A stretch of 7,526 bases of DNA, from the NCBI GenBank assembly GCA_022701845.1, contig JAKONS010000481.1, positions 1-7,526 of the forward strand, in the 5' to 3' direction. Position numbers and translations under genes: made by a program. This document shows positions 1 through 6,035 of this stretch, piece after piece. Below the pieces are notes generated by a model that was not told the origin of the DNA, searched no databases, and saw nothing but the letters and a program-made list of their open reading frames with translations. Position 1 is the first letter of the stretch; every line of letters starts with the position of its first letter. The DNA is from Burkholderiaceae bacterium (GTDB taxonomy: Bacteria; Pseudomonadota; Gammaproteobacteria; Burkholderiales; Burkholderiaceae).

Positions 1-144
1 AGGACATATTTCAGCCCCCTTCGTTCCGTCCATCCAGACGAAAGCGCCTAAAAATCTATTCGACTCCCAATACGGGAATTTGTCGGCCATATCTCGACTT
101 GCCAGTTAATAAAATGGCAGCAAGATAGCAGCCACGCAGATTTG

Positions 145-163
145 TTCATATTGGAATAATGAA
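145..163. promoter_or_regulatory. Candidate operator dyad TTCAT-N9-ATGAA
   Basis: Perfect 5-base arms are separated by 9 bases in the AT-rich non-coding stretch. The size and A/T-rich arms are compatible with a LysR- or IclR-type regulator site, but short arms like these also arise by chance in AT-rich DNA. No regulator gene is visible next to it. Confidence 0.25.
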
Positions 164-168
164 ACTCA

Positions 169-187
169 CTGCGCATAATGCGCGCAG
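169..187 (-). terminator. Possible weak hairpin terminator after the HAD gene
   Basis: CTGCGC (169-174) and GCGCAG (182-187) form a perfect 6-bp stem with a 7-base loop, 37 bases beyond the HAD stop codon in the direction of its transcription. On the minus strand the stem is followed by TGAGTTTCATTATT, which is T-rich but not a clean T-run. It could serve as a terminator or belong to the regulatory dyads of this region. Confidence 0.25.
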
Positions 188-223
188 ACGCAATAAGCAT
201 CTGAAGGCGTTACGGCCGGGCCC

Positions 224-946
224 TCAACCCCGCAGCGTCAGCCATCCCACCAGCTCCTCCATGCTCCCGGCCACCCGGCTGACGCCCACCGCCAGCAGCT
301 CCGCCGTGCCGCTGTGCCCCGGCCCGCCGGGGTGGTAGCCGAAGACGGTGGCACCGGCCGCCACGCCGGCGGTAGCGCCGGTGACCGTGTCCTCCACCAC
401 CGCGCAACGCTTCGGATCCACGCCCAGCGCGGCGGCGGCGTGCAGGTAGACGTCCGGATACGGCTTGCTGCGCGGCATGTCGTGGCCGCTGAAAAAACGG
501 CCGGCGAAGCAGTCGAGCAGGCCGACCTTGCGCAGCTGCAGTTCGATCTTGCCGCGGTCGGCGCCGGAGGCGCAGGCGATGCGGCCGCCGTAGGCCGCGT
601 GCAGGGCGCGCACCGCCTCGGGCGCGCCGGGGATCGGCAGCAGTTCACGCTCCAGGCGGGCGTTGCGGCGGGCCCAGAAATCGGCGAACCAGGCGTCGGA
701 GAGCGGCATGCCGGTGCGGGCTTCGATCAGCGCGGACTCGTCGCGTACCGCCTTGCCGATGAACAGGCGCAGGCATTCCTCGGTGCTGATGTTCCAGCCG
801 CGCTCCTGCAGCATGTCGCGCAGCACGCCGTTGGTGATCGGCTCGGAATCGACCAGCACGCCGTCGCAGTCGAACAGAACGGCGTCGAAGGGCAAGGCGG
901 GCGTGGGAGGCACGCGAGAGGAGGTGGCGGGGGTGTCGATGGGCAT
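224..946 (-). CDS. HAD-family hydrolase (phosphatase / beta-phosphoglucomutase-like)
   Basis: A 240-residue cytoplasmic HAD-superfamily hydrolase, subfamily IA. Motif I is DCDGVLVDSE: Asp26 is the expected phosphoryl-accepting nucleophile and Asp28 the acid/base. Residues from about 33 to 105 form the helical cap typical of C1-capped members. Motif II is Ser127 in ACASGAD, motif III is Lys161 in the SKPYPD segment, and motif IV is Glu185-Asp186 in VVEDTVTG, which binds Mg2+. All catalytic residues are present, so the enzyme should be active. The VEDxxxG context and cap resemble small sugar-phosphate phosphatases and beta-phosphoglucomutases; the exact substrate cannot be read from sequence. 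The start at 946 is the only ATG before motif I. A GGAGGGG stretch lies 11 bases upstream, a rather long spacing. It is transcribed away from the HD-GYP gene and appears to be a single-gene unit. Confidence 0.9.
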   Translation of the reverse strand: MPIDTPATSSRVPPTPALPFDAVLFDCDGVLVDSEPITNGVLRDMLQERGWNISTEECLRLFIGKAVRDESALIEARTGMPLSDAWFADFWARRNARLERELLPIPGAPEAVRALHAAYGGRIACASGADRGKIELQLRKVGLLDCFAGRFFSGHDMPRSKPYPDVYLHAAAALGVDPKRCAVVEDTVTGATAGVAAGATVFGYHPGGPGHSGTAELLAVGVSRVAGSMEELVGWLTLRG

Positions 947-1117
947 GGCCCGATTTTCCCCTCCGCGCGCGGAAGCCCGGAAATGGCCGGCGATTCCGGT
1001 GCAGTTGGCGGTTTATCACCCGGGGGTGAGCCCCTACCATCCGGAGCGATCGCGTGGCGGCGCCGCGCTGGTCCCTCACCGTTTTCTTCCTTCCGTTCCA
1101 CCACTTCGCCTGCCGCG
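947..1117. promoter_or_regulatory. Divergent intergenic region between HAD and HD-GYP genes
   Basis: This 171-base gap should hold promoters for both neighbours. The clearest structure is the dyad TCACCC-GG-GGGTGA at 1016-1029. A weak sigma-70-like pair for the rightward gene is TTTATC (1012-1017) and TACCAT (1035-1040) with exactly 17 bases between, which would place the dyad in the promoter spacer as an operator would be. The hexamers match the consensus only 3/6 and 4/6, so the call is tentative. No Shine-Dalgarno sequence precedes the rightward start codon. Confidence 0.35.
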
Positions 1118-2278
1118 ATGCCGGCACGCCTGGATGCTTCGATGCAGCTGATTCCCTTCGACGAGGTGCGCCAATCGGTGGTCGCCGGCGCGGCCTTGCC
1201 GTGGGATGTGCGTACCGCCAGCGGCGCCCTCCTGCTGGCACGCGGCCAGGTGGTGCGCGACAGTTTCATGGCCGATGCGCTGCAGGCGCGCGCTGCCTTC
1301 GTCGACATCGCCCTGCCCGGCCAGCGCAGCGTCTTCGACGATGCGCACGACGACCATGAAGACACCCTGCCGAACCGCTGGCTGACGCTGGAGGCGCGCA
1401 TCGGCGGGCTGCTGCGCGCGGCACCCGGCGACGGCCTGTTCCTGGCGCGGCTGCGGCAGACGCTGGCCAGCGTGGTGTCGACCGCGCAGGACCATGCCGA
1501 CGAGCTCATCTACCTGATCCTGCGGCACGACCACAGCCGGCTGCACAACTACGGCGTGGCGCACGCGCTGCACTGCGCGGCGCTGTGCGGCCTTCTGGCG
1601 CACCGCATCGGCTGGAGCGGCACCCGCAGCGTGAGCCTGGTGGGCGCGGCGCTGACGATGAACATCTCGATCCTCGACCTGCAGGGACGGCTGGCGGCCG
1701 ACGGGCTGCCGCCCACCGATGCCGAGCGCCAGCTGATCGAGGAGCATCCGCTGGCCAGCGCCCGGGTGCTGCGCGCGGCCGGTCTGCAGGATGTCGAATG
1801 GCTGAGTGCGGTCGAGCAGCACCACGAGGTGGCCGGCGGCGGCGGCTACCCGCGCAACCTGGACGCGCCGACCGAGATGTCGCAGCTGCTGCGGCTGGTC
1901 GACATCTTCACCGCCAAGCACAGCCCGCGCACCGGCCGCGGCCCGCTGCCGGCGCACCAGGCCGCGCGCGAGCTGTTCCTGCAGAGCCGCAACGACCGCT
2001 TCGCCGGCACCCTGATCAAGGAGCTGGGCATCTACCCGCCCGGCTGCTTCGTGCTGCTGGCCAGCGGCGAGACCGCGGTGGTGACCCATGTGGGCGAGAC
2101 CGCCCGCACGCCCAAGGTGGCGGTGGTGATCAACCGCGCCGGCGAGGCGCTGATGCAGCCGCTGCGGCGCGACAGCGCGCTGCCGCAGTACGCGATCCAG
2201 AAGACCGTGCCGGACCGGCTGGTGCGGGTGGCCGTCTCGGCCGACGTGCTCTACGGGCGGCGGCCGACCTATCTGTGA
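1118..2278 (+). CDS. HD-GYP-like protein with degenerate metal-binding motif
   Basis: A 386-residue soluble protein with no signal peptide or membrane segment. Residues 9 to about 125 form an N-terminal region of the sort preceding many HD-GYP domains. Residues from about 130 to 315 follow the HD-GYP pattern: HNYGVAHAL near 143, the second-motif helix at 176-190, HP at 210-211, HHE at 235-237, GYP at 243-245, and LRLVDIFTA at 258-266. Active HD-GYP phosphodiesterases, which break down cyclic di-GMP, carry HDIGK in the second motif. Here that position reads TMNIS (180-184), so the metal-ligating His-Asp pair is absent, and HHE-x-x-DG has become HHEVAGGG. The C-terminal tail (IYPPGCFVLLASGE) is typical of the family. 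It is probably non-catalytic, perhaps a nucleotide-binding or protein-binding regulator; that is inference. An alternative start at 1142 (MQLIPF) removes eight residues and may fit homologues better; neither start has a Shine-Dalgarno sequence. Confidence 0.8.
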   Translation: MPARLDASMQLIPFDEVRQSVVAGAALPWDVRTASGALLLARGQVVRDSFMADALQARAAFVDIALPGQRSVFDDAHDDHEDTLPNRWLTLEARIGGLLRAAPGDGLFLARLRQTLASVVSTAQDHADELIYLILRHDHSRLHNYGVAHALHCAALCGLLAHRIGWSGTRSVSLVGAALTMNISILDLQGRLAADGLPPTDAERQLIEEHPLASARVLRAAGLQDVEWLSAVEQHHEVAGGGGYPRNLDAPTEMSQLLRLVDIFTAKHSPRTGRGPLPAHQAARELFLQSRNDRFAGTLIKELGIYPPGCFVLLASGETAVVTHVGETARTPKVAVVINRAGEALMQPLRRDSALPQYAIQKTVPDRLVRVAVSADVLYGRRPTYL

Positions 2279-2321
2279 CGGCGCGCCGGGCGCAGCGGAC
2301 GCCTCAGCCGATGTCGCCGTC
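2277..2321. terminator. Nested inverted repeats between convergent HD-GYP and ychJ genes
   Basis: The convergent genes are only 25 bases apart. GACGGCG (2277-2283) and CGCCGTC (2315-2321) are perfect 7-base arms overlapping the stop region of the HD-GYP gene and the last codons of the ychJ-like gene. Between them GGCG-N7-CGCC (2289-2303) can form a smaller hairpin. There is no T-run on either side, so this is at best a weak bidirectional terminator, and in G+C-rich DNA it may be chance. Confidence 0.25.
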
Positions 2322-2723
2322 CAGGTAGAACCAGCGCCCGCCCTCGCGCACGAAGCGGCTGGTTTCCGCCAGCCGGTGCGCCCGGCCGCCGGCATCGCGC
2401 TGGCGGGCGACGAAGGCCACCACCGCGTGGTCGGCATCGGTGGCGCGGTGCGATTTCACCTCCAGCCCGAGCCAGCGGGTGCCGGCGTCGAACGACAGCG
2501 TGGCGGGGCGGTGCGACGCATGCCAGGTGGCCAGCAGGTAGCCGGCGTCCTCGCGCACGAAGGCGGTGTAGCGCGAGCGCATCAGCGTCTCGGCGTCGGG
2601 CGCGAAGGCGGTGGCGGGATGGTCGATCCAGCGGCCGCAGCAGTCGGCATAGGCCAGCGGCGTGTCGCGCCGGGCGCGGGCATCGCGGCGGCCGCAAGGG
2701 CAAGGAGGGAGGGCGTCGTTCAT
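2304..2723 (-). CDS. ychJ: YchJ-family (UPF0225) zinc-motif protein
   Basis: A 139-residue cytoplasmic protein of the YchJ/UPF0225 family, whose function is not established. The N-terminal cysteine cluster is CPCG at residues 8-11 and CCG at 28-30, the SEC-C-like metal-binding pattern at the start of the family. It is followed by the hallmark segment [11 protein letters not shown] (46-56) and YLLATWHAS (62-70), then the NTF2-like fold region with LGLEV and [19 protein letters not shown] at the C-terminus. E. coli YchJ has a second cysteine cluster at its C-terminus; it is missing here, as in many shorter proteobacterial members. The start at 2723 directly precedes the cysteine cluster, and only a weak purine stretch lies upstream. 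It converges with the HD-GYP gene and diverges from the alkene reductase gene. Confidence 0.9.
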   Translation of the reverse strand: MNDALPPCPCGRRDARARRDTPLAYADCCGRWIDHPATAFAPDAETLMRSRYTAFVREDAGYLLATWHASHRPATLSFDAGTRWLGLEVKSHRATDADHAVVAFVARQRDAGGRAHRLAETSRFVREGGRWFYLDGDIG

Positions 2724-2886
2724 AAGCGAAATCTCGAAAGGCCGGCGGGCGCGATGCCGCAGGGCCGGATCAGGTAAGGGTATTCACCCAGAGGGCTGCA
2801 ACCGTCGCGCGCGGCCGTTAGTGTCCACAGCCCGCCGCCCGGCACCACCGTCGGCCGGCATTCCTTCTACGACCTCCAAGATTCGC
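2724..2886. promoter_or_regulatory. Divergent intergenic region between ychJ and alkene reductase genes
   Basis: This 163-base gap must carry the starts of both transcripts. The main visible structure is GGGTATTCACCC (2778-2789), with 4-base arms GGGT/ACCC, followed by AGAGGG. This resembles the TTATCACCCGGGGG element upstream of the HD-GYP gene. The TCACCC core lies 103 bases before the alkene reductase ATG, against 102 bases in the other case. I could not identify a convincing -35/-10 pair or a Shine-Dalgarno sequence for the reductase. Confidence 0.3.
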
Positions 2887-3957
2887 ATGACCACCCTGTT
2901 CACCCCGCTGCGCGCCGGCGCGCTGTCCCTGCGCAACCGCATCGTCATGGCACCGCTCACCCGCACCCGCGCCATCGGCGAGGGCCGCGTGCCCAACGCG
3001 CTGATGCAGACCTACTACCGCCAGCGCGCCTCGGCCGGCATGATCCTCACCGAGGCCACCTCGGTCACGCCGATGGGCGTGGGCTACCCCAGCACGCCCG
3101 GCATCTGGTCGGACGAGCAGGTCGAAGGCTGGAAGCCGATCACCGAGGCGGTGCATGCGGCCGGCGGCACCATCGTGATGCAGCTCTGGCACGTGGGCCG
3201 CATCTCCAGCCCCGACTACCTCAACGGCGAAAAACCGGTGGCCCCCAGCGCCATCGCCGCCAAGGGCCATGTCAGCCTGATCCGGCCGCTGCAGGACTAC
3301 GTGGTGCCGCGCGCGCTCGAGCTCAGCGAGATCGCCGAGGTGGTCGAGGCCTACCGCAAGGGCGCCGAGAACGCCAAGCGCGCCGGCTTCGACGGCGTGC
3401 AGCTGCACGGCGCCAACGGCTACCTGCTCGACCAGTTCCTGCAGGACGGCACCAACCACCGCACCGATGCCTACGGCGGTTCGCTGGAGAACCGCGCCCG
3501 CCTGATGCTGGAAGCCACCGACGCCGCCATCTCGGTGTGGGGCGCCGACCGGGTGGGCATGCACCTGGCACCGCGGGCCGATACCCACGACATGAGCGAC
3601 TCCAACCTGTCGGCCACCTTCACCTATGTGGCGCGCGAGCTGGGCAAGCGCCAGATCGCCTTCATCGCCGCCCGCGAATCGCAGGCCTCGCCGCGCCTGG
3701 GCCCGCAGATCAAGGCGGCCTTCGGCGGCGTGTTCATCGCCAACGAGGGCCTGGACCGCGCCGAGGGCGAACGCCTGCTGGCCGACGGCGAAGCCGATGC
3801 GGTGGCCTACGGCAAGCTCTACATCGCCAACCCGGACCTGGTGGAGCGCTTCGCCGCCAAGGCCGAGCTGAACGCCTGGAACGGCGACACCTTCTATGCG
3901 GAAGGCGAGAAGGGCTACACCGACTACCCGGCGATGGCGTCCTCCGTCGCCGCCTGA
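2887..3957 (+). CDS. Alkene reductase, Old Yellow Enzyme family
   Basis: A 356-residue cytoplasmic FMN-dependent ene-reductase of the NemA/Old Yellow Enzyme family, a (beta/alpha)8 barrel. Such enzymes use NAD(P)H to reduce activated C=C bonds of enals, enones, maleimides and some nitro compounds. Visible family residues are MAPLTR with Thr25 near the flavin, Gln99 and Trp101 in QLWHVGR, the active-site segment QLHGANGYLLDQFLQDGTN with His174 and Asn177 for substrate binding and Tyr179, and YGGSLENRARL at 196-206. Two FMN-contact positions differ from the best-known enzymes: VGIR is VGMH (His226), and the C-terminal phosphate-binding Arg before the FIANPDL-type motif is Lys310. As I recall this occurs in a bacterial subgroup, so activity is still likely. 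The start at 2887 opens the conserved MTTLFTPLRAGALSLRNRIVMAP region. The open frame continues upstream to 2662, but only as uninformative sequence. It may serve in detoxification; nothing ties it to the neighbouring operon. Confidence 0.93.
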   Translation: MTTLFTPLRAGALSLRNRIVMAPLTRTRAIGEGRVPNALMQTYYRQRASAGMILTEATSVTPMGVGYPSTPGIWSDEQVEGWKPITEAVHAAGGTIVMQLWHVGRISSPDYLNGEKPVAPSAIAAKGHVSLIRPLQDYVVPRALELSEIAEVVEAYRKGAENAKRAGFDGVQLHGANGYLLDQFLQDGTNHRTDAYGGSLENRARLMLEATDAAISVWGADRVGMHLAPRADTHDMSDSNLSATFTYVARELGKRQIAFIAARESQASPRLGPQIKAAFGGVFIANEGLDRAEGERLLADGEADAVAYGKLYIANPDLVERFAAKAELNAWNGDTFYAEGEKGYTDYPAMASSVAA

Positions 3958-3972
3958 CTGACGCGCGCACCC

Positions 3973-4011
3973 GGTGAAGGTCACTCGACCCGGATCTTCG
4001 AGTCCTTCACC
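3973..4011. terminator. Strong bulged hairpin at the convergent junction of alkene reductase and Bug genes
   Basis: GGTGAAGG (3973-3980) pairs perfectly with CCTTCACC (4004-4011). After a two-base bulge (3981-3982), ACTCGA (3983-3988) pairs with TCGAGT (3998-4003), leaving a 9-base loop. The 14-bp stem starts 15 bases after the alkene reductase stop codon and includes the stop and last codons of the Bug gene, so both convergent transcripts contain it. No T-run follows on either strand. A shared bidirectional terminator or 3'-end stabiliser is the likely role, but this is inferred from structure only. Confidence 0.45.
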
Positions 4012-4988
4012 ACCTTCTCGTAGCGCTCCAGATCGTCCTTGATCTGCTTGCCGAATTCGGCGGTGGTGTTGCCCACCGCCTCGATGCCGAGTGCGGCCAG
4101 GCGCTCTTTCACCGCCGGCATGAACACCACCTCGTGCAGCGCCTGCTGCAGCCGGTCGACCACCGGCTTGGGCGTCCTGGCGGGCGCGAACACGCCGATC
4201 CAGGACGACAGCTCGAAGCCCGGCACGCCGGATTCGGCGAAGGTGGGCACGTCGGGCAGCGACGGCAGCCGCTGCCGGCTGCTCACCGCGATGGCCCGCG
4301 CCTGGCCCTTGGTGACGAAGGGATAGGCGCCGGCCACCGCGGTGTAGAGCATCGGCAGCGTGCCGCCGACCAGGTCCGACATCGCCTGGCCGCCGCCCTT
4401 GTAGGGCACGTGGACCAGGTTGGCGCCGGTGCGCTGCTTGAGCAGCTCGCCGCCGATGTGCGGCGTGCTGCCGGTGCCGGCGCTGCCGTACGACAGGCCG
4501 CCCGGGGTCGACTTGGAATAGGCGATCAGCTCCTGCAGGTTCTTCACCGGCACCGAGGGATGGACGATGACGATCAGCACCGCGTCGCCGATCTTGCTGA
4601 CCGGCACGAAGTCGCGCACCGTGTCGAAGGGCACGCTGGCGAAGACATGCGGGTTGATCACCATCGTGCCGTCGAAGCCCAGCGCCAGGGTGTAGCCGTC
4701 GGGCGGCGAGGTGGCCACCAGCTGGGTGCCGATGTTGCCGGAGGCGCCGGGGCGGTTGTCCACCACCACCTGCTGGCCCAGGCGCTTGCCGAGCTGCTCG
4801 GCCACCACCCGCGCGCCGGTGTCGGTCACGCCGCCGGGGGCGAAGGGCACGACCAGGCGGATCGGCTTGTTCGGGTAGTCCTGCTGGGCGGCGGCGGGCA
4901 GGGCCGCGGACAGCAGCGCCAGCGCGGCTCCGGCCAGCACGGCACGGCGGGCGCCGCCAGCGCCCGGGGGGGAAGAAATTCGCTTCAT
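3981..4988 (-). CDS. Bug-family tripartite tricarboxylate transporter substrate-binding protein
   Basis: A 335-residue exported solute-binding protein of the Bug/TctC family. Residues 1-35 form a signal peptide: a basic start, Arg14-Arg15, a hydrophobic stretch AVLAGAALALLSAALPAAA, then an AxA-type cleavage site before QQDYPNKPI. The twin arginine hints at Tat export, but Sec is equally possible. Family hallmarks follow: YPNKPIRLVVPFAPGG (38-53), the TDTGAR loop, VVVDNRPGASGNIGT (74-88), FDTVRDFVPV (121-130), VPYKGGGQAMSDLVGG (194-209) and FAPARTPKPVVDRL (267-280). Known members bind small carboxylates with two water-bridged carboxylate contacts. No TctA or TctB membrane partner is present, which is usual for the many orphan Bug proteins of Burkholderiales. 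The start at 4988 follows AGGAGA (minus strand 5000-4995) by 6 bases. It is the last gene of the operon with the HMG-CoA lyase, from which it is separated by 70 bases, and it probably captures that pathway's substrate. Confidence 0.93.
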   Translation of the reverse strand: MKRISSPPGAGGARRAVLAGAALALLSAALPAAAQQDYPNKPIRLVVPFAPGGVTDTGARVVAEQLGKRLGQQVVVDNRPGASGNIGTQLVATSPPDGYTLALGFDGTMVINPHVFASVPFDTVRDFVPVSKIGDAVLIVIVHPSVPVKNLQELIAYSKSTPGGLSYGSAGTGSTPHIGGELLKQRTGANLVHVPYKGGGQAMSDLVGGTLPMLYTAVAGAYPFVTKGQARAIAVSSRQRLPSLPDVPTFAESGVPGFELSSWIGVFAPARTPKPVVDRLQQALHEVVFMPAVKERLAALGIEAVGNTTAEFGKQIKDDLERYEKVVKDSKIRVE

Positions 4989-4994
4989 GTCATG

Positions 4995-5000
4995 TCTCCT
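4995..5000 (-). promoter_or_regulatory. Shine-Dalgarno sequence of the Bug gene
   Basis: AGGAGA lies 6 bases before the ATG at 4988 and fixes that start against the longer open frame reaching 5180. An out-of-frame ATG-ACA-TGA (4993-4985) overlaps the true start, but it sits only one base after the Shine-Dalgarno sequence and is unlikely to be used. Confidence 0.7.
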
Positions 5001-5021
5001 GATTGTTCGTATCGGTATCTG

Positions 5022-5045
5022 GTGATCGGGTGATCGGGTGATCGG
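5022..5045. repeat. Three tandem copies of GTGATCGG
   Basis: An exact 8-bp unit is repeated three times without interruption in the gap between the HMG-CoA lyase stop and the Bug start. A partial unit, GTATCG, follows, and a related ATCGGTATC lies just to the left. The array sits in the presumed polycistronic leader of the Bug gene, upstream of its Shine-Dalgarno sequence. Copy number could vary by slipped replication, but no function is evident. Confidence 0.85.
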
Positions 5046-5058
5046 GTATCGAGGCGGC

Positions 5059-6009
5059 TCAGGCGGTCTCGGCGCGGGTCGCCGCCGCCGCTGCCGCTGC
5101 GGCCTCGCGCTTGCCGCGCTGCAGCCGCAGCCAGCCGGCCGAGCGGCCGCCCAGCGGCCGGCCCAGCAGCTGCTCGGCATAGGCCACCGCGTCCAGCAGG
5201 CCGTCGAGCGACAGCCCGGTGGAGAAGCCGCTGCGCTCGGCCATCAGCACCAGGTCCTCGGTGGCCAGGTTGCCGGCGGCACCCGGCGCGAACGGGCAGC
5301 CGCCGATGCCGCCGACGCTGGCGTCGAAGCGCCGCACGCCGGCCTCCAGCGCGGCCCAGGCGTTGGCCACACCCATGGCGCGGGTGTCGTGGAAATGCGC
5401 CGCCAGCCGCTCCGTCGGCACCACCTCGCGCAGCGCACCGAAACGCTCGCGCACCTGGCCCGGCGAGGCCGAGCCGATGGTGTCGGCGATGACGAGCTCG
5501 CCCGCCCCGGCCCGCACCATGCGCGCCGACAGCCGCAGCACCGCGTCCAGCGGCGTCTCGCCCTCGAACGGGCAGTCGAACGCCACCGCCACATAGGCGC
5601 GGGTGCGCAGGCCCAGGCGCTGCGCCTCGGCCAGCGTCTGCTCGCTGACCTCGGTGGCCTGCTCCAGGCCCATGTTGATGTTCTTGCGGTTCATCGTCTC
5701 TGTGGCCGACAGCACCACCGCGATCTCCCGCGCGCCGGCCGCGTGCGCCCGCTCCAGGCCCTTCAGGTTGGGCACCAGCACCGAGGTGCGCAGGGCCGGC
5801 TGGCGGGCGGCGACCAGCGCCACCACCTCGGCCGCGTCGGCCATCTGCGGCACCGCGCGCGGCGACACGAAACTGGTCGCCTCGACGCTCGTCACGCCGG
5901 CGGCCACCAGCAGGTCGATCAGCGTCGCCTTGGCCTCGGTGGACACCGCCACCTGCTGGTTCTGCAGGCCGTCGCGCGGCGATACGTCGGTGATGTGGAT
6001 CGGTTCCAT
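5059..6009 (-). CDS. mvaB: Hydroxymethylglutaryl-CoA lyase
   Basis: A 316-residue cytoplasmic lyase of the HMGL-like TIM-barrel family. The reference reaction cleaves 3-hydroxy-3-methylglutaryl-CoA to acetyl-CoA and acetoacetate, the last step of leucine degradation. All expected catalytic residues are visible: Arg12-Asp13 in DVSPRDGLQNQ, Glu44 in VEATSFVSP, Asp175 in IADTIG, metal ligands His205 and His207 in HFHDTR, and Cys238 in the signature GGIGGCPFAPGAAGNLATED (233-252). The C-terminus is alanine-rich (303-310). Length matches bacterial MvaB proteins. The ATG at 6009 starts right at the conserved barrel, with GAGAAG 4 bases and GGAG 11 bases upstream; the same frame stays open to 7467, but that extension is an antisense and off-frame shadow. 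It lies 26 bases after the CoA-transferase stop, so the two are almost certainly co-transcribed. No other leucine-degradation genes are nearby, so it may serve a dedicated pathway, possibly on HMG or a related 3-hydroxy-3-methylacyl-CoA such as citramalyl-CoA. Confidence 0.93.
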   Translation of the reverse strand: MEPIHITDVSPRDGLQNQQVAVSTEAKATLIDLLVAAGVTSVEATSFVSPRAVPQMADAAEVVALVAARQPALRTSVLVPNLKGLERAHAAGAREIAVVLSATETMNRKNINMGLEQATEVSEQTLAEAQRLGLRTRAYVAVAFDCPFEGETPLDAVLRLSARMVRAGAGELVIADTIGSASPGQVRERFGALREVVPTERLAAHFHDTRAMGVANAWAALEAGVRRFDASVGGIGGCPFAPGAAGNLATEDLVLMAERSGFSTGLSLDGLLDAVAYAEQLLGRPLGGRSAGWLRLQRGKREAAAAAAAATRAETA

Positions 6010-6035
6010 GTGTCTTCTCGCTCCGGTGGGTGGGA

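Larger units (their letters stand above)
1..223. other. AT-richer non-coding region left of the HAD gene
   Basis: No convincing coding region is present on either strand. By hand count the first 180 bases are about 44% G+C, while the rest of the window is near 70%. Visible structures are TCCC-N5-GGGA (65-77), TGCCA-N10-TGGCA (100-119), TTCAT-N9-ATGAA (145-163) and CTGCGC-N7-GCGCAG (169-187). Such a cluster of short dyads in AT-richer DNA would suit the promoter and operator region of a gene starting to the left of the window, or a boundary of acquired DNA. No confident -35/-10 pair was found, so the regulatory reading is inference. Confidence 0.5.

Noticed and set aside
314..1117. Long in-frame open extension upstream of the HD-GYP start, antisense to the HAD gene
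   Set aside because: Its translation is Gly/Ala/Arg/Gln-rich shadow sequence opposite a HAD gene whose motifs are all intact. Absence of stops is expected at this G+C content.
2281..2288. GGCGCGCC-like palindrome between convergent genes
   Set aside because: A short G/C palindrome is expected by chance at this base composition, and it is already included in the weak terminator candidate.
4134..5033. 299-codon plus-strand open frame opposite the Bug gene, and similar large antisense frames opposite the other genes
   Set aside because: They have biased, motif-free translations typical of high-G+C antisense strands, with no ribosome-binding site or family resemblance.
4989..5180. N-terminal extension of the Bug protein
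   Set aside because: It would precede a complete signal peptide and run through the tandem repeat. AGGAGA lies 6 bases before the ATG at 4988.
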